The notes under the pieces: model-generated | The model's database searches: none | What the model was told of the DNA's origin: nothing | Seen by the model: the letters and a program-made list of their open reading frames with translations, nothing else | Source of the DNA: Polyangiaceae bacterium | GTDB lineage: Bacteria > Myxococcota_A > Polyangia > Polyangiales > Polyangiaceae | Assembly (NCBI GenBank): GCA_025937895.1 | Contig: JAICQL010000053.1 | Span: 1-39,550 of the forward strand | Reading direction: 5' to 3' | Length of the DNA: 39,550 nucleotides | Part shown: piece after piece, positions 25,782 to 35,826 of the stretch | Layout of the letters: the number at the start of each line of letters is the position of its first letter | Position numbering within the stretch: position 1 is the stretch's first letter | Made by a program: the position numbers and the translations under genes

Positions 25782-26497
25782 CTCAGCTGAGCTTTCTGCA
25801 CGGCTGGCACAGCGCGCGGCTGCGCCTCGGCAGCTGGTGGCCCGCGTTTGCGTTGCTCGGCGCGCTGAGCTTGCTGTTTGCGGCCGCCATGGTCGAGGGG
25901 CAGAGCATCGCGGCGGCCGAGGTGGCGCGGGCCGCAGAGGCCGCGCTGGTGCAGGGAGTGACCTTCGGGCTGCTGCTGCCGCTCCTGTGTTTTGCGCTGG
26001 ATATCCGGCTGGATAACAGCCTGGCAGCGCTGCTGGGTGCGCTCTGGGTGCGCCACGGCGCGGAGCGGCGCGCGTTTGCGCTCGGGCGCCTGGCGCTACC
26101 CGCGGCGCTGAGCGGCGGTATCGTGCTCGCCACCGGCAGCCTGGCGCTGGCGCTGAGCAGCGCGCTGAGCGATCCGGCGCTGCAGCTGCCGGTCGGGCTC
26201 GGCACCAGCTGGCTCGGCATGCTGCTCGCGGCGCTGCTCGGCGCAGCCAGCTACGTGGCGGGCCTGAGCTGGGCACAGCTCGCTGGTGGTGCGTGGGGGC
26301 GCGCGCTGTTCTTGCTGGCAGACTGGCTGCTGGGCGCCGGCGCGGGCCCGGCCGCGCTGCCCTGGCCGCGTGCACATCTGCGCCATCTGCTCGGTGGCGA
26401 GGGCGTGCTGGGCCTGAGCCCCGCGCTGAGCGCGCTGTGGCTCGCGCTGATCGCGCTCGGTTATCTCTACTTCTACCTGCGGCGGGTGCCGCACTGA
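25778..26497 (+). CDS. Polytopic membrane protein, ABC-2 permease-like, third gene of pseudo-ABC operon
   Basis: 239 residues. GGGGAGG (25768-25774) is a strong ribosome site, and the ATG overlaps the stop of the ATPase-like gene (ATGA). About six hydrophobic helices are present (near 20-38, 60-80, 105-130, 145-168, 175-192 and 213-233). The layout, an N-terminal helix, a soluble loop after it and a cluster of helices, is like an ABC-2 type permease, but no family motif is clear. With the genes at 24076 and 24843 it would form a small membrane complex. Substrate and direction are unknown. Confidence 0.78.
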   Translation: MTQLSFLHGWHSARLRLGSWWPAFALLGALSLLFAAAMVEGQSIAAAEVARAAEAALVQGVTFGLLLPLLCFALDIRLDNSLAALLGALWVRHGAERRAFALGRLALPAALSGGIVLATGSLALALSSALSDPALQLPVGLGTSWLGMLLAALLGAASYVAGLSWAQLAGGAWGRALFLLADWLLGAGAGPAALPWPRAHLRHLLGGEGVLGLSPALSALWLALIALGYLYFYLRRVPH

Positions 26498-26543
26498 CAC
26501 TGCGGCGGGTGCCGCGCTCGATACCTGCGGCGCGTGCCGCGCT
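26477..26543. repeat. Three direct repeats of a 19-base unit across a gene end
   Basis: CTGCGGCGGGTGCCGCACT (26477-26495) is followed by near-identical copies at 26500-26518 and 26525-26543, spaced 23 and 25 bases apart. The first copy encodes the last residues and stop of the permease-like gene; the other two fill the gap before the crotonase gene. The array looks like local duplication of the 3' end. Confidence 0.7.
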
Positions 26544-26555
26544 GGGAACACACAC

Positions 26556-27317
26556 ATGATCCGCACCGAAGCTCGAGCCGAAGTCCGCGTGCTGTACCTG
26601 GCGCGCGGCAGAGCCAATGCCCTGAATGAAGCGCTGCTCGGCGCGCTGAGCGACGCCGTGGAGCAAGCCGCGAGCGATGACGGCGTGCGCGCGCTGGTGC
26701 TGGCCAGCGACTCGCCGCAGGTGTTCTGTGCGGGCTTCGACGTGCAGGAGGTGTTCACGTACGATCGCGCGCGCATGCTCGGCTTCTTCACCCGCTTCGT
26801 GCGCACGTTCGAGCGGCTGCGCAGCTTGCCGAAGCCGGTGGTGGCCGCGCTGGCCGGCCACGCCTACGCCGGTGGAGCGATCCTGGCGCTGGCTGCCGAT
26901 CAGCGGGTGATGGCGGAGCAGGCGCTCATCTCCGTGAACGAGGTGGACCTGGCCGTGTCGCTGCCTGCGCCGATGATCGCCGCGCTCGGCGCCTGCGCCA
27001 CGCCAGAGCTGGCGCGCTCCATGCTGCTCGGCGCGGAAGAGGTGCCGGCGGCGCGAGCGCGCGCGGGGGGCCTGGTGAGCGAGGTGCTACCAGCGGGCGA
27101 CGTGCTGGCGCGCGCCGTCGAGCGCGGGCGCTGGCTCGGTCACAAGCCGGCGGAGGCGTTCCGGGTGCACAAGCTGGCGCTGGATCCCCTGCAGGGCAGG
27201 GCGATCAGCGCGGCGGAGATCGAGCAGACCATCGCTGCCTGGTTCGGACCTGAGGCAACGGAGCGCCGCCGCCTGCTCAGCCAGCGGCTGGCGGAGAAGC
27301 AGGCGAAGCGCGGCTAA
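26556..27317 (+). CDS. Enoyl-CoA hydratase/isomerase family protein (crotonase fold)
   Basis: 253 residues. Crotonase motifs are in order: RANALNEALL (about 20-29), the oxyanion-hole segment QVFCAGFDVQEV (about 54-65), and GHAYAGGAILALAADQRVM (about 101-120), followed by ISVNEVDLAVSLP, where one catalytic glutamate is expected. The second glutamate of the hydratases is not obvious at the ELARSMLL position, so an isomerase or another CoA-ester reaction is as likely as hydration. It should act in the cytoplasm on acyl-CoA. No clear ribosome site precedes the ATG; it may be the last gene of the upstream operon or have its own promoter in the repeat region. Confidence 0.88.
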   Translation: MIRTEARAEVRVLYLARGRANALNEALLGALSDAVEQAASDDGVRALVLASDSPQVFCAGFDVQEVFTYDRARMLGFFTRFVRTFERLRSLPKPVVAALAGHAYAGGAILALAADQRVMAEQALISVNEVDLAVSLPAPMIAALGACATPELARSMLLGAEEVPAARARAGGLVSEVLPAGDVLARAVERGRWLGHKPAEAFRVHKLALDPLQGRAISAAEIEQTIAAWFGPEATERRRLLSQRLAEKQAKRG

Positions 27318-27374
27318 ACCGCGCTCGCGCAACGCCATCGCAGCCTGGGCGGTCGCAACGAGACCGGCCACGCA

Positions 27375-27449
27375 ACGCGCGGCCGCGGAGAACAGCCGCG
27401 CCTCAAACGCGCGGCCGCGGAGAACAGCCGCGCCTCAAACGCGGCCGCT
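27375..27449. repeat. 32-base tandem repeat, two copies plus partial, each with a hairpin
   Basis: The unit beginning ACGCGCGGCCGCGGAGAACA is found exactly at 27375-27406 and 27407-27438, with a partial third copy to about 27449. Each unit contains GCGCGGC and GCCGCGC, a perfect seven-base-pair inverted repeat around 11 bases. It fills the gap between the convergent crotonase and response regulator genes and may act as a duplicated bidirectional terminator. Confidence 0.75.
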
Positions 27450-27452
27450 GCT

Positions 27453-28127
27453 TCAGTGCGCGCGTCGCGCCGGCGGGCGCGAGGAGCCGCGCGCCAGGTT
27501 CTCCGGCGCGCTGCGCCGCTGCAGCGCCGCTCGCATCACGTATTGCACCAGATCATCGAGCGTGTCCGCCGTGGTCTTGCGCAAGAGGTGGCGTACCGTG
27601 GTCTTTACCGTGTTATCGGAGACGCCCATCTCGTCCGTCAGGGCCACGCGCGGCGTGCCCCCGAGGGATAACGTGAGCACCTGCACCTCGCGCGGCGAGA
27701 GGCCGTGGCTGGAGACGAGCTCCGATACCACTGCGGCCAGGCTGTCATCTCCCGATGACGCCCGGGCGACGGCCCGCGCCGAGAAGCGCTCGAGGCTCTC
27801 GGTGACGATGGGCTTGAACACGAACTCCACGCCGAGCGCGTGCGCCTCATTGGCCCAGCCGCGCTCGTCACTGCCCGTCAACATCAGGATGGGCAAAACC
27901 GGATCACGGCGGCGGATCTCTCGGATCAGGTCTGTGCCCAGACCATCCGGCAGATTCACGTCCACCAGCATGCCGGCGAGATTCGTGTGCTCCTCAAAAA
28001 CGCGCAGGCCCTCCTGCACGGTACCAGCTTCGAGGACCGTGCCGACCCTTTGCAGGTACGTGCGCAAGGTGCGCATCACCATCGGGTGGTCCTCAACGAC
28101 CAGAAATTCAGGGCTATTTGTAGTCAC
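27453..28127 (-). CDS. Two-component response regulator with LuxR-type DNA-binding domain
   Basis: 224 residues from a GTG at 28127. The receiver domain (1-125) has the acidic pocket VVEDHP (E12, D13), the phosphorylation site D56 in VDVNLPDGLG, T84 in MLTGSD and K105 in FVFKPI. The LuxR/NarL helix-turn-helix (about 142-205) includes LSPREVQVLTLSLGGTPR and MGVSDNTVKTTVRHLLRKTT. It should bind DNA when phosphorylated. No histidine kinase gene is adjacent, so it is an orphan here. A basic, Pro-rich tail follows the HTH. The stop faces the crotonase gene across the 32-base repeats. Confidence 0.93.
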   Translation of the reverse strand: MTTNSPEFLVVEDHPMVMRTLRTYLQRVGTVLEAGTVQEGLRVFEEHTNLAGMLVDVNLPDGLGTDLIREIRRRDPVLPILMLTGSDERGWANEAHALGVEFVFKPIVTESLERFSARAVARASSGDDSLAAVVSELVSSHGLSPREVQVLTLSLGGTPRVALTDEMGVSDNTVKTTVRHLLRKTTADTLDDLVQYVMRAALQRRSAPENLARGSSRPPARRAH

Positions 28128-28963
28128 TGACTGCCCCAGCCCCTCCTCTGGCCACCCTCGTTGTCTATCATCGAGGTCCTGTCCGCAGGCTCCGATTGCT
28201 CGAAGCCTCCCTTTGCATCACCCCGCAGCACTAGGTGAGCACTATACCATTGATTTCCTGATGACAACCCTAGGAGGTGCGGATCTCGTCGTCAGATTTT
28301 GATTCTCGTGCCTCCAGACGACCGGCTCCACCGCACGGTCAGCACCACGACTGCGGCTGAACGCGCCACTGTCAGCCGCTTCAAAGCGCTGAAGGCTCGA
28401 TTTCCGCGAGCGGCAAACCGCGGGCCAAGAGCTGGGTGCGACGTTTGTGTCGGGGCAGAATTAACCGCCTTAGCGCGCTCGTTCGAGTGCGCTGATGCAG
28501 CCCGCTCTCCAATCCCTCAAAGGCCGATGCCGGCGAGCGTCCAGCTCACCGGCATCGAGGAGCCAGGCTCGGTCCAGCAGTGGGCTCAGCCTGGATCAGA
28601 CATCAGAAAAGATGTCGGCGGGCCCCCCCCTCAGGGTGCCCGCCGAAAAGCAAAAGGACGGACAGTGACACGCAGCAGCCGAGCGGATTGGAGCAGGACA
28701 TCTAGTCCCCCGGCTAGCCCCCGTTGCGCACGAGCTGCTTCCCCGCTGCTCTCTTCCCCCACAAAGAGAGCCCCAGCAGACTCGAACGTCCTACTCCGAA
28801 CCGCTCCGCTCCTGGTTGCCGTGCACTGTCCTTGGCCAGACGAACGACGGCAGGGCACCCGACCCTAATCACCCTGTCGGGTGATGGGCGAGCGCAGCTG
28901 CAGAGCGCCGCCAGGCCAGGAGCGCACATGAAATGGCAGCGTTTCTGCCATTTCGACAGCATT
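28128..28963. other. 836-base intergenic region, no convincing gene
   Basis: The region lies upstream of the response regulator and downstream of the LolC/E-like gene. Its GC content is lower than that of its neighbours in places (for example 28230-28300), which suits a promoter for the regulator. Open frames exist in it but have no good start or recognisable composition. It contains an eight-base-pair hairpin, CGGCGGGC to GCCCGCCG (28616-28645), and a cluster of inverted repeats at its right end (28868-28981). A non-coding RNA is possible but not shown. Confidence 0.5.
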
Positions 28964-28981
28964 TCAAACCTCGCGAAATGC
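28868..28981. promoter_or_regulatory. Cluster of three perfect inverted repeats at the 3' end of the LolC/E-like gene
   Basis: ATCACCC-TGTC-GGGTGAT (28868-28885); GAAATGGCA (28930-28938) with TGCCATTTC (28946-28954); and GCATTTC (28959-28965) with GAAATGC (28975-28981). The last overlaps the final codons and stop (28964-28966) of the minus-strand gene. The middle one, nine base pairs with a seven-base loop, begins ten bases after that stop and is a good terminator or 3' stabiliser candidate. The ATTTC/GAAAT theme is shared by the last two. Confidence 0.55.
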
Positions 28982-30583
28982 CTCTGCGGGGCGCAGCCGC
29001 GCTGCGTGCAGCGCAGGCCAGACCGTGGCGAGCAGACACGCTGCAACGGCGAAGCATCCCGTGAGCGCGAACTCTGTCGGGCGGATCTGCACCGGCAAGC
29101 GGGAGATGAAATACACCTTCGGATCCAGCGGAAAGCCGTACGCGACGATCCACTCGCACACCGCGTAGCCAAAGCCGAGCCCGGCGCTGGTGCCCACCAG
29201 GCCGATGATCAGCCCTTGATAGAGGAAGGAGCGCAGCAGGTCCCCGTCACTGGCGCCCATGGCCTTGATCACGGCGATCTCTCGCTTCTTGTCGAGCACC
29301 ACCATGATCAAGGTGGCGATCACCGTGAAGGCCGCCACCAGGATGATCAGCGCCAGCACCAGGCTCATCAAGATCTGCTGGATGCGCAGCGCCGTGAACA
29401 GGCCGTGGTTGAGCTCCTGCCAGTCGAGGACGTGGTACAGCTTGTTGCCGAGCTCCGCCTCTACCTGTGCCGCTACCTCGCGCGCGTCATCGATGTCCTT
29501 GATCTTCATCTCCACGCCGGTGACCGTGTCGCCGCCCTCGTAGAAGGCCTGAGCCTCGAACAGGTCGGTGTAGACCAGCTTGGAGTCGTACTGATCAAAG
29601 CCGGCCTGAAAGACGCCCGTGACGCGGAACTCCTTGGCCACGGGCGGGCGCATCGAGCCGCGTACGAAGGAGTAGCCGATGGTGGGAGAGGTGACCTGCA
29701 CGCAGTCGCCCAGCTCCGCCTTCAAGGTCTCCTTCAGCGCTACACCGAGCACGATGCCGGGCAGCACCACGCCCTCGGCCTTGCACGGATCGGGATCGAT
29801 GCCCTCGGGCAACGCGTCGTCTGCCGGTAGCTCACTGGCGTAGCCCCCTTCCGGTACGATCGAGCCCGCAGGCAGATCATCGGGCGCGAGGCGCAGCGGC
29901 TCATCCACCGCTCCCTCTGCTGCGCTCGGCGCCGCGCTGCTGCCGGCGTCCGGCAGCGAGCGCAGCAAGTCGAGGAAGCTGGTCTGCCCATCCGACCGCG
30001 GCGCGCCGAGCTCGAGCGCTGGGCTCGGTGGCTCGTCTCCATCTGCTTCCAGCAGCGGGTCTGCGCCGTCGTCACCTTCCGGCAGCGGCGCCTCCGGCTC
30101 TCCCGGGATCACTCGCGGGGCGCCGGCAGGCGCAAAGCTGCGCGGCCGCTCGCGGCCGGGGACGGCCAGACCCTCCAACGAGCCTTCGATCATGTGCCGC
30201 GGCAGATCCAGCACGGTGCCCATGAGCTCGGGGTCCACGCCCTTGAGCAGCACCCCGGTCGCCGTGCGCCCGGCGTGGGTGACCATCATCGGGTTGATCA
30301 CGAAAGGCCCGACCCCGATCACCTCGGGCAGCTTCTGGACCTTGGCCATGACCTCGCGGTAGTCGCGAAACTCGCTGGAATATTTGAGCACCAGCACGTG
30401 GGCGTTGACCCCCAGCACCTTGTCGCGGAACTCGGCGCGGAAGCCGCCCGTCACGCTCATGACCGTGGCCAGCGCGGCAGTGCCCAGCGCCACTCCCACG
30501 ATCGCAAAGGCGGTGCTGACGGAGATGAAGGCCCGCTTGCGCGATCGCATGTAGCGCAAGGCCAAGGTCAGCGAGAAACCCAT
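28964..30583 (-). CDS. LolC/LolE-like ABC permease with large acidic insertion
   Basis: 539 residues; typical family members are about 400-420. The N terminus (LALRYMRSRKRAFISVST, first helix about 20-45, then SVTGGFRAEFRDKVLG) and the C-terminal three-helix FtsX-type domain (about 405-530, with MGASDGDLLRSFLYQGLIIG) match the inner-membrane permease of the LolCDE system, which extracts lipoproteins and passes them to LolA for delivery to the outer membrane. Between about residues 140 and 271 there is an extra, Pro/Asp/Glu/Ala-rich stretch (LPEGDDGADPLLEADGDEPP and similar) within the periplasmic domain. No LolD ATPase gene is adjacent. An alternative is a related MacB-type export role. Confidence 0.87.
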   Translation of the reverse strand: MGFSLTLALRYMRSRKRAFISVSTAFAIVGVALGTAALATVMSVTGGFRAEFRDKVLGVNAHVLVLKYSSEFRDYREVMAKVQKLPEVIGVGPFVINPMMVTHAGRTATGVLLKGVDPELMGTVLDLPRHMIEGSLEGLAVPGRERPRSFAPAGAPRVIPGEPEAPLPEGDDGADPLLEADGDEPPSPALELGAPRSDGQTSFLDLLRSLPDAGSSAAPSAAEGAVDEPLRLAPDDLPAGSIVPEGGYASELPADDALPEGIDPDPCKAEGVVLPGIVLGVALKETLKAELGDCVQVTSPTIGYSFVRGSMRPPVAKEFRVTGVFQAGFDQYDSKLVYTDLFEAQAFYEGGDTVTGVEMKIKDIDDAREVAAQVEAELGNKLYHVLDWQELNHGLFTALRIQQILMSLVLALIILVAAFTVIATLIMVVLDKKREIAVIKAMGASDGDLLRSFLYQGLIIGLVGTSAGLGFGYAVCEWIVAYGFPLDPKVYFISRLPVQIRPTEFALTGCFAVAACLLATVWPALHAARLRPAEAFREV

Positions 30584-30994
30584 GGGTTCACGCCTCTAGC
30601 AGAACCGTGCCGGGCACGGGAAAGGCGGTGCGCTCTCGGCTGCAGGTACCCGCGCAAAGTCCCTGGCCCCCAGGCCCGGCTGCGGTACGCGCGGAGCCCG
30701 GTCGTGGCATCGGGCAGCAGCGGAATGCTGCAAGGCGCATTCACCCCTCACTGTCCGGCCGCAGGCCTCGGCGCGCTCATCGGGGCGAGCCCACAGCCTG
30801 GAAGCCCTGGAACTCGGCTCGGCGTGGCCCAGCCGGCCGTCGCCAGCCCCGGCACTGCGCATTTACTCAGTCATACTAGACATTTCCACGCCACCATCAC
30901 ACTACTATGGCAGAGACGCTTTTGTGCCAAAGTGCGGGCAGCGGTTCTGGTAGCCGGAGCTTCCGGCGTGGGTGGCGTATCGTTGGAGTCCGAG
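30584..30994. other. 411-base divergent intergenic region with palindrome
   Basis: It separates the LolC/E-like gene from the second Ser/Thr kinase. A perfect palindrome CCGTGCC-G-GGCACGG lies at 30605-30619, 22 bases before the LolC/E-like start. A stretch of lower GC at about 30865-30920 (CATACTAGACATTT, TACTAT) is a likely promoter region for the kinase. The open frame running through it in the kinase phase has no good start and is taken as non-coding. Confidence 0.5.
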
Positions 30995-32877
<1,883 letters not shown>

Positions 32878-32896
<19 letters not shown>

Positions 32897-34245
32897 GCCT
32901 GAGCTCTGCGGGCCTGCCCGCGCCGCTGCTCGAGCTGTGCCGGCGACTGAGCCGCACCGGGCATCGCGGCTGGCTGGTGGGGGGTTGCGTGCGCGACTCG
33001 CTGCGCGCGCAGCTGGACGGTCCGGCTGCGCCCGGCAGCTGGCGCGCCAAGGACTGGGATCTGGCCACGGACGCCATGCCCGAGCAGGTGATGAAGCTGT
33101 TCCGGCGCGTCATCCCCACCGGGCTGGAGCACGGCACGGTCACCGTGCTCTTGCCCGGCATGCAGGTGGAGGTGACCACCTTGCGCACGGAGCAGGGCTA
33201 TCGCGACGGCCGTCGCCCCGACGAGGTGAGCTTCGTCAGCTCGCTCGACGAGGATCTGGCGCGGCGTGACTTCACGGTCAACGCCATCGCCTTCGATCCC
33301 GAGACCGAGGCGTTGATCGATCCTTTCGGCGGGCTCGAGGATCTGCGCCGCCGCCGCCTGCGCGCGGTGGGCGAGCCGGCGCGGCGCTTCGCCGAGGACG
33401 GGCTGCGCGTGCTGCGCGCGGCGCGCTTCGTGGCTACCCTGGAGTTCGAGCTGGACCCGGCCACCGCCGCTGCCATCCGTCCGTCGCTGGAGACGTACCG
33501 GCAGGTGAGCGCCGAGCGGGTGCGCGAGGAGTGGAACAAGGCGCTCGGCGCGCGCGCCCCCAGCCGAGCATTTGCCATCATGCAGCAGCACGGCTTGCTG
33601 GAGCTCACCGCGCCCGAGCTGGACGCGCTGGTGGGACAGAGCGCAGACGGCGAGACCCTGTTTGCGCTCGCGCTGCGTCGGCTCGATCTGGCGCCCGCGG
33701 GCGTGACCCTGCGCCTGGCCGCGCTGCTGGCGGACGTGGCGGCAGAGCCGGTGGTCGCGGCGCAAAAGGCCGATGCGCTGCTGAACCGCCTGCGTTACTC
33801 CAACCTCGAGCGCAAGGCGGTGAGCCAGCTGCTGCGCGCACGCGAGCTGCCGCTTTCGGGTGAGCCGAGCGGGCCCGAGCTACGGCGCTGGCTGCGGGCG
33901 GTGGGCAGCGACGGCTATCGCGAGGCGTGTGCGCTGGGGCGTGCAGCGCTCGAGGCGCGGCAGCAGGCACCCGGCGCGCGAGCGGAGGAGCTCGGCCTGC
34001 GCCAGGCGGCGCTGGAGCGCCTGGAGCAGCGCGCGGCGGCAGAGCTGGAGCGCAGGCCACCGCTGGCGCTCGGTGACCTGGCGCTCGACGGCAAGCAGCT
34101 GATGGCGGAGCTGCACCTCACGCCCGGACCACACGTGGGCAAGCTGCTCGCGGCGCTGCTGGAGCAGGTGATCGAGCAGCCGGAGCTCAACACGCGCGGC
34201 GACTTGCTGGAGCTGGCGAAACGGCTGCAGGGGTCGAGCGGCTGA
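32878..34245 (+). CDS. cca: tRNA CCA-adding enzyme / poly(A) polymerase family nucleotidyltransferase
   Basis: 455 residues from a GTG at 32878 that overlaps the kinase end by 19 bases. Class II nucleotidyltransferase motifs: LVGGCVRD (33-40), D59-W-D61 as the metal-binding DxD in KDWDLATDA, RRDFTVNAIAF, EDGLRVLRAARF, and VREEWNKAL. The C-terminal DGKQLMAELHLTPGPHVGKLL is the usual tail of bacterial CCA enzymes and poly(A) polymerases. No HD phosphohydrolase motif is seen. CCA-adding and poly(A)-adding members are hard to separate by eye; the CCA role is preferred. It should act on tRNA 3' ends in the cytoplasm. The overlap with a kinase gene is an odd operon partnership. Confidence 0.88.
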
Positions 34246-34246
34246 G

Positions 34247-34282
34247 CCCCTTGGACCCCTGAGCCCCTCGACCCCCTTCCCC
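34247..34282 (-). other. G-quadruplex-type tract between cca and the convergent lipoprotein gene
   Basis: Plus-strand C-runs of 4, 4, 4, 5 and 4 bases (34247-50, 34256-59, 34264-67, 34272-76, 34279-82) are separated by 2-5 bases, so the minus strand and the lipoprotein mRNA carry five G-runs with short loops. It begins just after the cca stop (34245) and ends 12 bases from the convergent stop (34294). The spacing and the GGGGTCGA element resemble the tract at 23366-23407. Confidence 0.65.
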
Positions 34283-34293
34283 GCTCCTCTACC

Positions 34294-35805
34294 TCACTGC
34301 TGGGCGGGCGCAGGCGCAGCAGCCTGCTGCAGCGCCTTCTTCTCCACCGTCAGCCCGTCTTTGCTGGCGGGCTCTGCCGGGGCTGATGCCGGCTTGGTCT
34401 CACCTCCGGCTGCGGGTGTGCCCTGCGCGGCGGCCACCGCACCCGAAGCGGCGGGCTGATTCACGAACGTGACCTTGCCGAAGCGCGAGGCCTTGTGAAA
34501 GTTGCCCTGCCCGAGGATGGGCGACCACGCCACCCCCTCGTTGTTCTGCATGGCGTACACGTTCATGCGCCAGGAGCTGCCCGGTTCGGGCGGTACCTTC
34601 TTGGCCTTGTCAAAGGACGTCCACGGGATCTTGATCTCGACCACGTAGCCTTCGTCCTTGTCCTTGGAGTTGTCGAGCGTGCCGCGCACCGTCACCGCGC
34701 TCTCCAGCTTGGCGCTCCACTCCTGATGGCCGAAGGGGCCGTTGGGCTCCGTGCGCGGCTTGTTGTAGTCCTCGAAGTAGGAGTCGAAGACCAGGCCCTG
34801 CGGGTTGACCTGGATCTCGTAGTAGTCCTTGTTGTCGCCGTTGCCGTCGGGATCGATCATCAGCTCGACGGTGTCCTTCGTCCACAGCTGCGGATCCTTG
34901 GCGTCCTTGTCAAAGCCGCCGACCACGTCCTGATCCTTGACGAACACGCCCAGGTACAGCGCGCTCTCATCCCAGAGCATCTTCGCGGTGCCGTGCAGGC
35001 CCGTCTCGTTCAACGGCTTGCCATTGGCCACGTTGACGAAGGACATGGGGATGGCATCGTCCCAGGCGTATTCACTCAGCTTGCCGTCGAGACGCAGCCG
35101 CAGACCCTCCTTGATCCGCCCCACCTGCACCTCGGGCACGCCGTCTTCCGGCTTGGCGGCGACCCCGGTGTTGAAGGTGGCCACGAGCGCGCGATTGTCG
35201 GTGATCGAAGGCCCGCTCTTCAGCGGCAGCCGCTGCCGGCCCTTCCAGATGCCGGTCACCAGCTGCACCTTCGAGCTCTTGAGCTTACGCGGCATGGTGA
35301 AGCTCTGCGTGTCCACGTACACCTTGCCCGGCAGCCAGCTGCCCGGCGCCCAGCTCTGACGGTTGCGGCGGATGTGGCGCAGCGGCCCCACGTTGTCGAT
35401 GTTCATCAAGCGCTCGCCCGAGCCGTCGAGCACATGGGTGAACAGCTTCCAGTCCACGTCGTCGAGCGCCTTGTCCGCGCGCCAGTACATCGTGACCTTC
35501 ACTCGGGTGCCGGGCTCCACGTCCAGGCCCGGCTCGATCTGCGCGCCCACCAGGGTGATCTTGTCGTCGAAGTTGACGTTCAGAGGGGTCAGCTTCTCCC
35601 CCTCCGGCACCTTGTCCACGATGTACTTCTGAACGTCCTCCGGAGGCGCCGTGGAGGGCGTGTCATTTACACAGCCCAGAAAGACACCGCCCGAGAGCAT
35701 GACGGCCGAGAGCACCCCGCCTGCGAGGGCGCGCTGCAGTGGCAGGCTCGAGCCCGCGCCTGCGCGCAACGATGCCCACGATTGAAACCCAGCTCGTCTT
35801 CGCAT
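34294..35805 (-). CDS. Lipoprotein with CBM9/DOMON-like C-terminal domain
   Basis: 503 residues. A long basic N terminus leads to a hydrophobic segment and lipobox FLGC (C45). Residues about 70-215 are beta-rich, with YWRADKALDDVDWKLFTHVL. From about 230 a carbohydrate-binding module family 9-like domain follows: LDGKLSEYAWDDAIPM, LYLGVFVKDQDV, TVELMIDPDGNGDNKDYYEI and VVEIKIPWTSF are classic for this fold. A Pro/Ala-rich end closes the protein. It is likely an outer-membrane lipoprotein that binds a polysaccharide or other ligand. GAGGGA lies upstream of the ATG, and the gap to the ffh stop is only 21 bases, so it is probably in the same transcript. Confidence 0.87.
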   Translation of the reverse strand: MRRRAGFQSWASLRAGAGSSLPLQRALAGGVLSAVMLSGGVFLGCVNDTPSTAPPEDVQKYIVDKVPEGEKLTPLNVNFDDKITLVGAQIEPGLDVEPGTRVKVTMYWRADKALDDVDWKLFTHVLDGSGERLMNIDNVGPLRHIRRNRQSWAPGSWLPGKVYVDTQSFTMPRKLKSSKVQLVTGIWKGRQRLPLKSGPSITDNRALVATFNTGVAAKPEDGVPEVQVGRIKEGLRLRLDGKLSEYAWDDAIPMSFVNVANGKPLNETGLHGTAKMLWDESALYLGVFVKDQDVVGGFDKDAKDPQLWTKDTVELMIDPDGNGDNKDYYEIQVNPQGLVFDSYFEDYNKPRTEPNGPFGHQEWSAKLESAVTVRGTLDNSKDKDEGYVVEIKIPWTSFDKAKKVPPEPGSSWRMNVYAMQNNEGVAWSPILGQGNFHKASRFGKVTFVNQPAASGAVAAAQGTPAAGGETKPASAPAEPASKDGLTVEKKALQQAAAPAPAQQ

Positions 35806-35826
35806 GAATTTTTTCCCTCGTGCTCG

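Noticed and set aside
28616..28645. Eight-base-pair hairpin CGGCGGGC/GCCCGCCG as a rho-independent terminator
   Set aside because: The bases following it on the plus strand are A-rich and on the minus strand T-rich bases come before the stem, so the order is wrong for a terminator.
28299..28868. Possible 189-residue gene in the gap upstream of the response regulator
   Set aside because: No ribosome site, no recognisable composition or motif; the region appears non-coding.
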